Origin: Cupriavidus sp.
GTDB lineage: Bacteria; Pseudomonadota; Gammaproteobacteria; Burkholderiales; Burkholderiaceae
DNA length: 40,929 nucleotides
Reading direction: 5' to 3'
NCBI GenBank assembly: GCA_031180665.1
Contig: JAPSLP010000041.1
Location: forward strand, 1-40,929
The number at the start of each line of letters is the position of its first letter. The stretch's first letter is position 1. Shown here in pieces: positions 33,466-40,929 of the stretch. Under the pieces are notes generated by a model. It searched no databases. It had not been told where the DNA came from and saw nothing but the letters and a program-made list of their open reading frames with translations. The position numbers and the translations under genes are program-made.

Positions 33466-33871
33466 GACTAACCTCGGATGTGATTGAAACTTCCCCGCAT
33501 TTTCCTCGCCCGGCGTGGCTGCGCGGGGAAGACGAGCAGGCACGACGAACGATCTAGGCGATCGTGGTTTTAATAATGGTTTTAATCGTCGTTGCGGTGA
33601 TGATGCCGCGCGCACCCGCGCCCGTCGTCGCGCGCAGGGCGGCCGGCGAGGCGATGTCAGTCGGGAGGGACCGGGGGTTCGGGAGCATCGGCGCAGTCTA
33701 CACGATTTTGCGGGGTTGGGCTGCGGTTTGGCGGGGCTGCCCTCTCCCCCGGCCCCTCTCCCGCGAGCGGGAGAGGGGAGAAAACCGGCGGCGCTGTTCA
33801 GGGCCGCTGGTGGGCTCCCTCTCCCGCTTGCGGGAGAGGGCTGGGGAGAGGGCAAGCGGCGTCCGAACGCC
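33466..33871. other. Intergenic region between leuB and asd
   Basis: 406 bases with no gene seen. Contents: a hairpin in the asd leader (CTTCCCCGC 33490-33498 / GCGGGGAAG 33523-33531), an AT-rich patch with GGTTTTAAT repeated (33563-33590), and the large family B element (33739-33853). Confidence 0.75.
33739..33853 (-). repeat. Family B compound repeat, copy 3 (three-stem structure)
   Basis: Two inner hairpins: CCCCTCTCCCGC-GA-GCGGGAGAGGGG (33753-33778) and CCCTCTCCCGC-TT-GCGGGAGAGGG (33817-33840). Both are enclosed by an outer pair GCCCTCTCCCC (33739-33749) / GGGGAGAGGGC (33843-33853). The whole can fold as a three-way junction, 18 bases past the leuB stop. Confidence 0.85.
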
Positions 33872-34939
33872 TTACAGCGCCGCCAGCACCGCCTCGCCCA
33901 TCTCCCGCGTGCCCACCTGCCTGCAGCCCGGCGTGACGATGTCCGCGGTGCGGTAGCCCTGCGCCAGCACCGCCTTGACGGCGTTCTCGATGCGGTCGGC
34001 CTGCTCGGCCTTGTTCAGCGAATAGCGCAGCATCATCGCGGCCGACAGGATGGTCGCCAGCGGGTTGGCGACGCCCTTGCCGGCGATGTCCGGCGCCGAG
34101 CCGTGCGAGGGCTCGTACAGGCCCTTGTTGTTGGCGTCCAGCGAGGCCGACGGCAGCATGCCGATCGAGCCCGTCAGCATCGCCGCCTCGTCCGACAGGA
34201 TGTCGCCGAACATGTTGCCGGTGACGATCACGTCGAAGCTCTTGGGCGCCTTGATCAGCTGCATCGCAGCGTTGTCGACGTACATATGCGACAGCTCGAC
34301 GTCCGGATACTCCTTCGAGACCTCGATCACGATGTCCTTCCAGAACTGGAAGGTCTCCAGCACATTGGCCTTATCGACGCTGCACAGCTTCTTGCCGCGC
34401 TTGGCCGCGGCCTGGAACGCCACGTGGGCGATGCGGCGGATTTCCGGCTCGCTGTAGCGCATCGTGTCGAAGCCCTCGCGCGCGCCGGGGAACAGCCCGT
34501 CGGTCGCCGTGCGCACGCCGCGCGGCTGGCCGAAATAGATGTCGCCGTTCAGCTCGCGCACGATCAGGATGTCCAGGCCCGCCACCAGCTCGGGCTTCAG
34601 GCTCGAGGCGCCGGTCAGCTCGGGGTAGCAGATCGCCGGGCGGAAGTTGGCGAACAGCTGCAGATGCTTGCGCAGGCCCAGGATGGCCTGCTCGGGGCGC
34701 AGCGCGCGCTCCAGACTGTCGTACTTCCAGTCGCCCACCGCGCCGAACAGGATCGCGTCGGCCTGCTGGGCGAGCTTGAGCGTCTCCTCGGGCAGCGGGT
34801 GGCCCTTGGCCTCGTAGCCGGCGCCGCCCACCGGCGCGGTTTCCATCTCGAACTTCTCGTCGAGCGCGTTCAGGACCTTGACGGCCTGTTCGACGATCTC
34901 GGGGCCGATGCCGTCGCCCGGCAGGACTGCGATCTTCAT
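33872..34939 (-). CDS. leuB: 3-isopropylmalate dehydrogenase
   Basis: NAD-dependent oxidative decarboxylation of 3-isopropylmalate in leucine synthesis. 355 residues, MKIAVLPGDGIGPEIVEQA at the start. The substrate arginines lie around ERALRPEQAILGLRKHLQLFANFRPA, the metal-binding aspartates in YVDNAAMQLI and GNMFGDILSDEAAM, and NAD contacts in EPSHGSAPDIAGKGVANP. It follows leuD by 75 bases. Confidence 0.98.
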   Translation of the reverse strand: MKIAVLPGDGIGPEIVEQAVKVLNALDEKFEMETAPVGGAGYEAKGHPLPEETLKLAQQADAILFGAVGDWKYDSLERALRPEQAILGLRKHLQLFANFRPAICYPELTGASSLKPELVAGLDILIVRELNGDIYFGQPRGVRTATDGLFPGAREGFDTMRYSEPEIRRIAHVAFQAAAKRGKKLCSVDKANVLETFQFWKDIVIEVSKEYPDVELSHMYVDNAAMQLIKAPKSFDVIVTGNMFGDILSDEAAMLTGSIGMLPSASLDANNKGLYEPSHGSAPDIAGKGVANPLATILSAAMMLRYSLNKAEQADRIENAVKAVLAQGYRTADIVTPGCRQVGTREMGEAVLAAL

Positions 34940-35014
34940 GCTGTGTTTGCCTTGTTGTCGTTTCGGTTCGCTTGCAATGCGCGGACAGGCGCGCTGTTCA
35001 GTGCCACGCCGGCC

Positions 35015-35665
35015 TCAGCCGACCAGCCGGTTGTTCAGCCACGGCATCTTCGTCACGCGCTCGGCCTCGAAGGCGCGGATCTTGTCCGCGTGGCGCAGCG
35101 TCAGGCCGATATCGTCGAAGCCGTTGAGCATGCAGTACTTGCGGAACGGCGCGATGTCGAATTCGAAGCCCGCGCCCGACGGCGTGATCACGGCCTGGCG
35201 CTCCAGGTCGATGGTCAGCTGGTAGCCGTTGAAGGCGTTGGTCTCGTTGAACAGCTGGTCGACCTGGGCCGCGGTCAGCACCACGGGCAGCAGCCCGTTC
35301 TTGTAGCAGTTGTTGAAGAAGATGTCAGCGAAGCTGGGCGCGATCACCGCGCGAAAGCCGTACTGCGTCAGCGCCCACGGCGCATGCTCGCGCGAGCTGC
35401 CACAGCCGAAGTTCTCGCGCGCCAGCAGGATCGACGCGCCCTGGTAGCGCGGCTGGTTCAGCACGAAGTCCGGGTTCAGCGGGCGCTTGCTGTTGTCCTG
35501 GCCGGGCTGGCCGACATCGAGATAGCGCCATTCGTCGAACAGGTTCGGGCCGAAGCCGGTGCGCTTGATCGACTTGAGGAATTGCTTGGGGATGATCGCG
35601 TCGGTATCGACGTTGGCGCGATCGAGCGGCGCCACCAGGCCCTTGTGTACAGTGAACTTTTCCAT
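35015..35665 (-). CDS. leuD: 3-isopropylmalate dehydratase small subunit
   Basis: Small subunit of isopropylmalate isomerase, the swivelling aconitase domain. 216 residues, MEKFTVHKGLVAPLDRANVD. NFGCGSSREHAPWAL is the conserved substrate loop, and VDTDAIIPKQFLKSIKRTGFG marks the N-terminal block. It follows leuC by 33 bases, as expected for the heterodimer partner. Confidence 0.98.
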   Translation of the reverse strand: MEKFTVHKGLVAPLDRANVDTDAIIPKQFLKSIKRTGFGPNLFDEWRYLDVGQPGQDNSKRPLNPDFVLNQPRYQGASILLARENFGCGSSREHAPWALTQYGFRAVIAPSFADIFFNNCYKNGLLPVVLTAAQVDQLFNETNAFNGYQLTIDLERQAVITPSGAGFEFDIAPFRKYCMLNGFDDIGLTLRHADKIRAFEAERVTKMPWLNNRLVG

Positions 35666-35698
35666 GGTCTCGTCCTTGGTTCCGGGGTCGGCGATGCG

Positions 35699-37108
35699 TC
35701 AGCCGAGCTGGCGGATATCGACAAAATGGCCTTCGATCGCGGCCGCCGCGGCCATCGCCGGGCTGACCAGGTGCGTGCGACCGCCGGCGCCCTGCCGGCC
35801 CTCGAAATTGCGGTTCGAGGTCGAGGCGCAGCGCTCGCCCGGATCGAGGCGGTCGGCGTTCATCGCCAGGCACATCGAGCAGCCCGGCTCGCGCCACTCG
35901 AAGCCGGCGGCCTTGAAGACCTTGTCCAGACCTTCGCGCTCGGCCTGCTCCTTGACCAGGCCCGAGCCCGGCACCACCATCGCCAGCTTGACGTTCGAGG
36001 CAATGCGGCGGCCCAGCTTCTGCACCACCCAGGCGGCGGCGCGCATGTCCTCGATCCGGCTGTTGGTGCACGAGCCGATGAAGACCTTGTCGATGCGCAC
36101 GTCCTGGATCGGCACGTTCGGCTGCAGGCCCATGTACTGCAGCGCGCGTTCGATCGCGTTGCGCTTGGTCGGGTCCTTTTCCTTGTCCGGATCGGGAATG
36201 CGGTCCTCGATGCTGATCACCATTTCGGGCGAGGTGCCCCAGGTGACCTGCGGACGCACTTCCTCGGCACGCAGCTCGACCACGCGGTCGAAATGCGCGC
36301 CCGGATCCGAATGCAGCGTGCGCCAGTAGGCGACCGCCTGCTCCCATTCGGCGCCCTGCGGCGCGTAGGGACGGCCCTTGACGTATTCCAGCGTGACGTC
36401 GTCGACGGCGATCAGGCCGGCGCGCGCGCCCGCTTCGATCGCCATGTTGCAGACCGTCATGCGCCCTTCCATGGTCAGGTCGCGGATCGCCGAGCCGGCG
36501 AACTCGATGGTGTAGCCGGTGCCGCCGGCGGTGCCGATCTTGCCGATGATGGCCAGCACGATGTCCTTGGCGGTGCAGCCGCGCGGCAGCTTGCCCTCGA
36601 CCTTGACCAGCATGTTCTTCGCCTTCTTGCCCAGCAGCGTCTGCGTGGCCAGCACGTGCTCGACCTCGGAGGTGCCGATGCCATGCGCCAGCGCACCGAA
36701 GGCGCCGTGCGTGCTGGTGTGCGAGTCGCCGCAGACGACCGTCATGCCGGGCAGCGTCGCGCCCTGCTCCGGTCCGATCACGTGCACGATGCCCTGGCGG
36801 TGGTCGGTCATCTTGAACTGCGTGATGCCGTAGGCGTCGCAGTTGGCGTCCAGCGTGTCGACCTGCAGCTTCGAGATGGGATCGGCGATGCCGTGGCTGC
36901 GGTCGGTGGTCGGCACATTGTGGTCCGACACGGCCAGGTTCGCGCTGATGCGCCACACCGGCCGCTCGGCCAGCTTCAGCCCTTCGAACGCCTGCGGGCT
37001 GGTCACCTCGTGCAGCAGGTGCCGGTCGATATAGAGCAGCGTGGTGCCGTCTTCCTCGACGTGCACGGTATGGTCGTCCCAGAGTTTGTCGTAGAGCGTC
37101 TTGGCCAT
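35699..37108 (-). CDS. leuC: 3-isopropylmalate dehydratase large subunit
   Basis: Catalytic [4Fe-4S] aconitase-family subunit. 469 residues from the ATG at 37108 (MAKTLYDKLWDDHTVHVEEDG). The frame is open to 37264, but the extra 52 residues are unlike the family and cover the leader. Cluster cysteines: IGSCTNSR, then C-x2-C in REPGCSMCLAMN. TVVCGDSHTSTHGAFGALAHGIGTSEVEHV is the family signature. First gene of the leu block. Confidence 0.98.
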   Translation of the reverse strand: MAKTLYDKLWDDHTVHVEEDGTTLLYIDRHLLHEVTSPQAFEGLKLAERPVWRISANLAVSDHNVPTTDRSHGIADPISKLQVDTLDANCDAYGITQFKMTDHRQGIVHVIGPEQGATLPGMTVVCGDSHTSTHGAFGALAHGIGTSEVEHVLATQTLLGKKAKNMLVKVEGKLPRGCTAKDIVLAIIGKIGTAGGTGYTIEFAGSAIRDLTMEGRMTVCNMAIEAGARAGLIAVDDVTLEYVKGRPYAPQGAEWEQAVAYWRTLHSDPGAHFDRVVELRAEEVRPQVTWGTSPEMVISIEDRIPDPDKEKDPTKRNAIERALQYMGLQPNVPIQDVRIDKVFIGSCTNSRIEDMRAAAWVVQKLGRRIASNVKLAMVVPGSGLVKEQAEREGLDKVFKAAGFEWREPGCSMCLAMNADRLDPGERCASTSNRNFEGRQGAGGRTHLVSPAMAAAAAIEGHFVDIRQLG

Positions 37109-37237
37109 GTCGCGGGGGGCGGCGACAGCCTCGCCGAGGCGGGCCGGCACCGCTGATAGAAGTTGCGGGGAGGAGGTCTTCGCAGCGTCGGAAGCAGCGC
37201 GGGGCTGCGTGGCTGCGTTTGCTTGACTTCGGGGGGA

Positions 37238-37265
37238 ATTATGCCGGAAACCCCGAAGGAACAAG
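37238..37265 (-). promoter_or_regulatory. Possible promoter of the leuC operon
   Basis: On the - strand CTTGTT (37265-37260), 16 bases, CATAAT (37243-37238), about 130 bases before the leuC ATG. A moderate sigma-70 match. Confidence 0.4.
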
Positions 37266-37320
37266 GGCTTGCGGCCGGTGGCGATGTAATGTGATTGGCG
37301 AAAGGGGGATTTCGCGGATG

Positions 37321-37339
37321 GCGAAAACGCCGTTTTCGC
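37321..37339. promoter_or_regulatory. Perfect inverted repeat upstream of the leu promoter
   Basis: GCGAAAACG-C-CGTTTTCGC, 9-bp arms around one base, with a related GGCGAAA half 20-30 bases away. It could be an operator or a hairpin in the mcp 3' end; no T-tract follows it. Confidence 0.5.
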
Positions 37340-37408
37340 AGGCGGTTCTGGCAGCAGGCGGGGCCGCCGGCGGGAGTCTCATGCGCCCTACGCCCCGCCC
37401 TTCCTCGG

Positions 37409-37432
37409 TCCATCAGTCCATCAGTCCATCAG
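37409..37432 (-). repeat. 8-bp tandem repeat just after the mcp stop
   Basis: TCCATCAG three times on the + strand, CTGATGGA on the coding strand, starting 5 bases past the mcp stop. Each unit carries TGA. Because the period is 8, the stops at 37431, 37423 and 37415 fall in all three frames. Confidence 0.85.
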
Positions 37433-37436
37433 CCGA

Positions 37437-39236
37437 TCAATCCAGCCGGAAGGTCCGTACCACGCTGGCCAGCCGGCCCGCCTGGTCCTGCAGCATCGTC
37501 GCCGCGGCCGTCGACTCCTCCACCAGCGCCGCGTTCTGCTGGACCATCTGATCGAGCTGCCCCACCGCGGCATTGACCTCCTGGATGCCGCGCGTCTGCT
37601 CCTGCGCCGCGTGCAGGATGTCGGAGATGACCTGCGAGACGCTGTTCACGTTGCCGACGATCTCGCGCATGGTGCCGCCGCTGCGCTCCACCTGCTCGGA
37701 GCCGGCGTTGACGCTGCTGACCGTCGACTCGATCAGCGTCTTGATTTCCCGGGCCGCCTGCGAGCTGCGCTGCGCCAGCGACCGCACCTCGCCGGCCACC
37801 ACCGCGAAGCCCCGCCCCTGCTCGCCGGCGCGCGCCGCTTCGACGGCCGCGTTCAGCGCGAGGATATTGGTCTGGAACGCGATGCCGTCGATCACGCCGG
37901 TGATGTCCGACACCTTGACCGCCGCCTGCTGCACCTCGCCCATGGTCTGGACCGCTGCCTGGATCGCGTGGCCGCCCTCGTTGGCAACTTCCTTGGCCTG
38001 CACCGAGGAGCGCTCGGCCGCGCGCGCCGACGCCTCGGACTGCCCGACCGTGGCAGTGATCTGCTCCATCGACGCGGCGGTCTGCTGCAGGCTCGCGGCC
38101 GCGGATTCCGTGCGGCGCGACAGGTCGGCATTGCCGGCGGCGATCTCGTTGGCGGCCCCGTGCACGGCCTCGCTGGCATCGCGGATCTGCCGCATCACGC
38201 CGACCAGCTTGTCGGCGAAGGCGTTGAAGGCAACGGCGATCTGCGCGACTTCGTCCTTGCCCTGCGCCGGCAGCCGGCGCGTCAGGTCGCCGTCGCCGCT
38301 GGCGATGGCCGCCATCGCATCGCGGATCGACGACAGGCGGCGGAACGAGACCGCGGTCACGCCCGCCATGATCAGCGCGGCGGCGAGCGCCACGACCACC
38401 AGCGAGATCACCGAGGCGACCAGCACCGAACGCATACCGGCGGTGGCCTCGGCCTTGTCCAGCGCGATCACTGCCATCCAGTCCGTGCCGGGGACGGCGG
38501 TGACGCCCAGCAGCTTGGCCTCGTCGCCGACCCTCACCTCCATCGGCGTGTCGATGCCCACCTGCGCGGCGAGCTTGTCGCCGTCCAGGCCCGGAATCAG
38601 TTCGCCGATCGGCTTGAGCATCAGCTTGTCGTCGCCGTACGCGACGATCTGGCCGTTGCGCGACACCAGGATGCCGAAGCTGCTCGGGGTCGGATGGATC
38701 GAGCGCACGTTGTCGACCACGCCGTCCATCGGCACATTGCCGCCCACCACGGCGCGCAGGCTGCCGTCGCGCACGATCGGCACCGCGAACGTGACCACCA
38801 TCTTGCCGGTACTGGCCGAGACGTACGGCGGGGTGACCACCGGCTTGCCGGCGGCCGAGGCGAGCTTGTACCACGGCCGCGAGGTCGGGTCGAAGCCCGG
38901 CTTCACGCTCTCCGGGTTGGAGAAATGGTGGCGCTTGTCGGGGTAGCCGACAAAGGTGTTCAGAAACCCGCCGGCCTCCACGATCAGCTTGAGCACGGGC
39001 CCGGGGTCGTCCTGCAGCGCGACCTCGTGCATCGCGGCCATGCTGGCCGTATGGGCCGCCACCCATTCGGCGATGGCATCGACATGGCCGGCCTGCACCG
39101 CGCGCAGGTTGTTGCGGATGGCTTCGTCGTTGTAGCGCGAGGCAACGAGATGATTGACGAAGGCGTTGCAGACCAGCGCGACGACGACGGTGGCGACGGA
39201 AAATCCAACGATGCGCGCGCGCAGCGAGGCAAACAT
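37437..39236 (-). CDS. Methyl-accepting chemotaxis protein with dCache-type sensor
   Basis: Transmembrane chemoreceptor, 599 residues from the ATG at 39236, with AGAAGGGG seven bases upstream. Helix 1 at about 8-28, periplasmic dCache_1-like domain about 35-270, helix 2 about 280-305 (SVLVASVISLVVVALAAALIMAG), HAMP about 305-360, signalling domain with the hairpin tip GVIDGIAFQTNILALNAAVEAARAGEQGRGFAVV. It ends FRLD, without the CheR-tethering pentapeptide. The sensor has SRPWY, part of the amino-acid-binding motif, but the aspartates expected after it appear as Ser (PPYVSAST) and Asn (VGGNVPMD), so an amino-acid ligand is doubtful. The open frame continues upstream through the 14-bp array, but those residues have no receptor character. 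Confidence 0.95.
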   Translation of the reverse strand: MFASLRARIVGFSVATVVVALVCNAFVNHLVASRYNDEAIRNNLRAVQAGHVDAIAEWVAAHTASMAAMHEVALQDDPGPVLKLIVEAGGFLNTFVGYPDKRHHFSNPESVKPGFDPTSRPWYKLASAAGKPVVTPPYVSASTGKMVVTFAVPIVRDGSLRAVVGGNVPMDGVVDNVRSIHPTPSSFGILVSRNGQIVAYGDDKLMLKPIGELIPGLDGDKLAAQVGIDTPMEVRVGDEAKLLGVTAVPGTDWMAVIALDKAEATAGMRSVLVASVISLVVVALAAALIMAGVTAVSFRRLSSIRDAMAAIASGDGDLTRRLPAQGKDEVAQIAVAFNAFADKLVGVMRQIRDASEAVHGAANEIAAGNADLSRRTESAAASLQQTAASMEQITATVGQSEASARAAERSSVQAKEVANEGGHAIQAAVQTMGEVQQAAVKVSDITGVIDGIAFQTNILALNAAVEAARAGEQGRGFAVVAGEVRSLAQRSSQAAREIKTLIESTVSSVNAGSEQVERSGGTMREIVGNVNSVSQVISDILHAAQEQTRGIQEVNAAVGQLDQMVQQNAALVEESTAAATMLQDQAGRLASVVRTFRLD

Positions 39237-39288
39237 GTAATTACCCCTTCTCTTGTGATGGGCCGGATGCAGACGATTGCTGCATCGA

Positions 39289-39315
39289 TTTACGGCGCAC
39301 CGGACGAAAGGGTTG
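39289..39315 (-). promoter_or_regulatory. Possible sigma-28 (FliA) promoter of mcp
   Basis: On the - strand CAACCCTT (39315-39308), 11 bases, GCCGTAAA (39296-39289). The -10 is close to the FliA consensus GCCGATAA and the spacer is right; the -35 is a half match to TAAAGTTT. It lies about 53 bases before the ATG. Chemoreceptor genes are commonly under sigma-28. Confidence 0.45.
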
Positions 39316-39352
39316 AGTAGGGACAAATCCCTGTTCAGAAATGCCGCGCGCA

Positions 39353-39588
39353 GGATCCGCCGCCAGGATCCGTGCCCGGGATCCGTGCCCAGGAATCGGC
39401 GGCCAAGAATTGGCGTCCGGGATTCGGCGGCCAAGAATTGGCGTCCGGGATTCGGCGGCCAGGAATCGGCGTCCGGGAATCGGCGTCCGGGAATCGGCGT
39501 CCGGGAATCGGCGGCCAGGAACTGGCGTCCGGGAATCGGCGTCCGGGAATCGGCGCCGAGCAATGGGCCCCTCAGGAAGCGGCGCCCA
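39353..39588. repeat. 14-bp tandem repeat array (about 17 units)
   Basis: Units of the form GGAATCGGCGTCCG or GGAATCGGCGGCCA. Three 13-base variants (GGATCCGCCGCCA, GGATCCGTGCCCG, GGATCCGTGCCCA) open the array at 39353-39391. Eleven clear 14-base units run from 39392 to 39245+300 (that is, to 39545), and diverged units reach 39588. The GGCCA type (A) and GTCCG type (B) alternate: A B A B A B B B A B B. Because 14 is not a multiple of 3, frames on both strands stay open and read as 14-residue repeats, which are not evidence of a protein. Confidence 0.93.
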
Positions 39589-39623
39589 AGAAAAAACGCC
39601 CCGTGCCAGGGGCACGGGGCGTT
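39589..39623 (-). terminator. Intrinsic terminator of gltA
   Basis: On the - strand AACGCCCCGTGCC / GGCACGGGGCGTT, 13-bp perfect stem with a 3-base loop, running into six T (39596-39591). It follows the gltA stop by 26 bases. Confidence 0.93.
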
Positions 39624-39649
39624 CTTCGACGCGGAACGGAAAGCGGGAA

Positions 39650-40929
39650 TCAGCGCTTGCCCATCTCCGGCACGTCGCGGGTCGCGGCGCCGTTGAACAG
39701 CTGGCGCGGACGGCCGATCTTGTACTCCGGGTCGGTGATCATCTCTTCCCACTGCGAGATCCAGCCCACGGTACGGGCCAGCGCGAAGATGCAGGTGAAC
39801 ATCGAGGTCGGGATGCCCAGCGCGCGCTGCACGATGCCCGAGTAGAAATCGACATTCGGGTACAGCTTGCGGCTGACGAAGTACTCGTCTTCCAGCGCGA
39901 TCTTCTCGAGCTCCATCGCCAGCTTGAACAGCGGGTCGTTGTGCAGGCCCAGCTCGTTGAGCACCTCGTGGCACGTCTCGCGCATCAGCTTGGCGCGCGG
40001 GTCGTAGTTTTTGTAGACGCGGTGGCCGAAGCCCATCAGGCGCACGCCAGAGTTCTTGTCCTTGACCTGCTTGATGAACTCGCTGATGTTGTCGACGCTG
40101 CCGATCTCTTCCAGCATGTTCAGCGCCGCCTCGTTGGCGCCGCCGTGAGCCGGGCCCCACAGGCAGGCCACGCCCGAGGCGATCGCCGCGAACGGGTTGG
40201 TACCCGACGAACCGGCCAGGCGCACGGTCGAGGTCGACGCGTTCTGCTCGTGGTCGGCGTGCAGGATGAAGATGCGGTCCAGCGCGCGCTCGAGCACCGG
40301 GTTGACCTGGAACGGCGCGCACGGCGTCGCGAACATCATGCGCATGAAGTTGCCGGTGTACGACAGGTCGTTCTGCGGATAGATGTACGGCTGGCCGATG
40401 TTGTACTTGTAGGACATCGCGACCAGGGTCGGCATCTTGGCGATCAGGCGGATCGCCGAGATTTCGCGCTGGTGCGGATCGTTGATGTCCATCGCGTCGT
40501 GATAGAACGCGGACATGCCGCCCACCAGGCCGGTCAGCACGGCCATCGGGTGCGCGTCGCGACGGAAGCCGCGCATGAAGAACTGCATCTGCTCGTGAAC
40601 CATCGTGTGGTTCATCACGCGGCCGACGAATTCTTCCTTCTGCTTGGCGTTGGGCAGCTCGCCCTTGAGCAGCAGGTAGCAGACTTCGAGGAAGTCGCAC
40701 TTCTCGGCCAGTTGCTCGATCGGATAGCCGCGGTACAGCAGTTCGCCCTTGTCACCGTCGATATAGGTGATACGGGAATTGCAGGAGGCCGTCGACATGA
40801 ATCCCGGGTCGTAGGTGAACTTGCCGGTCTGGCCGTACAGCTTGCGGATGTCGATCACGTCCGGGCCGACGGTACCCTTGTAGATCGGCAGCTCGACGCT
40901 GGGGGACCCATCGGAGAACGATAGCGTGG
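39650..40929 (-). CDS. gltA: Citrate synthase, type II (5'-truncated by the window edge)
   Basis: Condenses oxaloacetate and acetyl-CoA at the entry to the TCA cycle. 426 codons are visible and the frame is still open at the right edge; the first residues (SVELPIYKGTVGPDVIDIRKL) align with residues about 16-40 of E. coli GltA, so only a short N-terminal piece is missing. The GTG at 40858 is an internal valine, not a start. Catalytic residues: His in LHADHEQNASTSTVR, His in MGFGHRVYKNYDPRA, Asp in YPNVDFYSGIV. The type II (hexameric, NADH-sensitive) group is expected from the length; allostery is not visible by eye. Confidence 0.98.
   Translation of the reverse strand, partial: TLSFSDGSPSVELPIYKGTVGPDVIDIRKLYGQTGKFTYDPGFMSTASCNSRITYIDGDKGELLYRGYPIEQLAEKCDFLEVCYLLLKGELPNAKQKEEFVGRVMNHTMVHEQMQFFMRGFRRDAHPMAVLTGLVGGMSAFYHDAMDINDPHQREISAIRLIAKMPTLVAMSYKYNIGQPYIYPQNDLSYTGNFMRMMFATPCAPFQVNPVLERALDRIFILHADHEQNASTSTVRLAGSSGTNPFAAIASGVACLWGPAHGGANEAALNMLEEIGSVDNISEFIKQVKDKNSGVRLMGFGHRVYKNYDPRAKLMRETCHEVLNELGLHNDPLFKLAMELEKIALEDEYFVSRKLYPNVDFYSGIVQRALGIPTSMFTCIFALARTVGWISQWEEMITDPEYKIGRPRQLFNGAATRDVPEMGKR

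Larger units (their letters stand above)
37109..37436. other. Intergenic region between mcp and leuC
   Basis: 328 bases without a supported gene. It contains, in transcription order, the 8-bp repeat after mcp, a perfect inverted repeat (37321-37339), a possible leu promoter and a leader of about 130 bases. I looked for a leucine-rich leader peptide in that leader and found none. Confidence 0.7.
39237..39649. other. Intergenic region between gltA and mcp
   Basis: 413 bases with no supported gene. In the direction of transcription: gltA terminator, 14-bp tandem array, then a possible flagellar-type promoter and the mcp leader. Confidence 0.8.

Noticed and set aside
33515..37156. 1,213-codon + strand frame opposite leuB, leuD and leuC
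   Set aside because: Antisense shadow of three well-supported genes and of the repeat element.
39353..39588. CRISPR array
   Set aside because: Units are contiguous 13-14 bases with no unique spacers, and no cas genes are present.
37437..40700. A 1,087-codon open - strand frame from mcp through the array into gltA
   Set aside because: The upstream part overlaps gltA in another frame and the 14-bp array. It lacks stops only because of base composition and the repeat period. The mcp start at 39236 has a good ribosome site.

Overview
The window is a stretch of high-GC betaproteobacterial chromosome. Protein sequences and gene order (rne-moaA-mobA-moeA; fdxA-fpr; and leuCDB-asd-fimV-truA-trpFB-methyltransferase-trpA-accD-folC-dedD-cvpA-purF-metZ) fit the Burkholderiaceae, close to the Cupriavidus/Ralstonia lineage. 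That placement is inference from synteny and family knowledge; no database was searched. I see no phage, IS, integrase or CRISPR. The backbone is housekeeping genes, and the unusual material lies mostly in intergenic repeats, gene ends and a few gene contexts.

Left part (1-7,209, + strand): the truncated 3' part of rne (RNase E), three molybdenum-cofactor genes (moaA, mobA, moeA) and a small two-helix membrane protein. Middle left (7,207-13,209, - strand): rmuC, a 2-hydroxyacid dehydrogenase, an NhaD/CitM-like antiporter and a LutC-type LUD protein in a compact run, then pncB (NAD salvage). Middle (13,578-18,589, + strand): the ferredoxin fdxA and its likely reductase fpr, tRNA-Asn(GTT), rpsU, a VanZ-like protein, and a NodIJ-type ABC exporter.

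Right part (18,735-37,108, - strand): sixteen co-oriented genes. They cover leucine synthesis (leuC, leuD, leuB), aspartate-semialdehyde (asd), a FimV-like LysM protein, truA, tryptophan synthesis (trpF, trpB, trpA) with a DNA methyltransferase wedged between trpB and trpA, then accD, folC, a SPOR-domain protein, cvpA, purF and metZ. At the far right are a chemoreceptor gene (mcp) and the 5'-truncated gltA (citrate synthase), also on the - strand.

The non-coding layer has two dispersed palindromic repeat families. Family A (GTCCCCGC/GCGGGGAC type) occurs four times, always between the stop codon of a + strand gene and its intrinsic terminator. Family B (CCTCTCCCGC/GCGGGAGAGG type) occurs three times between - strand genes, once as a large three-stem structure. 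There are also several short tandem arrays: a 14-bp array of about 17 units between gltA and mcp, 12-bp units before fdxA, a hexanucleotide tract inside the dehydrogenase gene, and 8- and 10-bp units at the ends of mcp and lutC that place TGA in all three frames. I found no clear new multi-gene system. The strongest leads are the orphan methyltransferase in the trp operon, the 14-bp array before mcp, and the fixed position of family A repeats.
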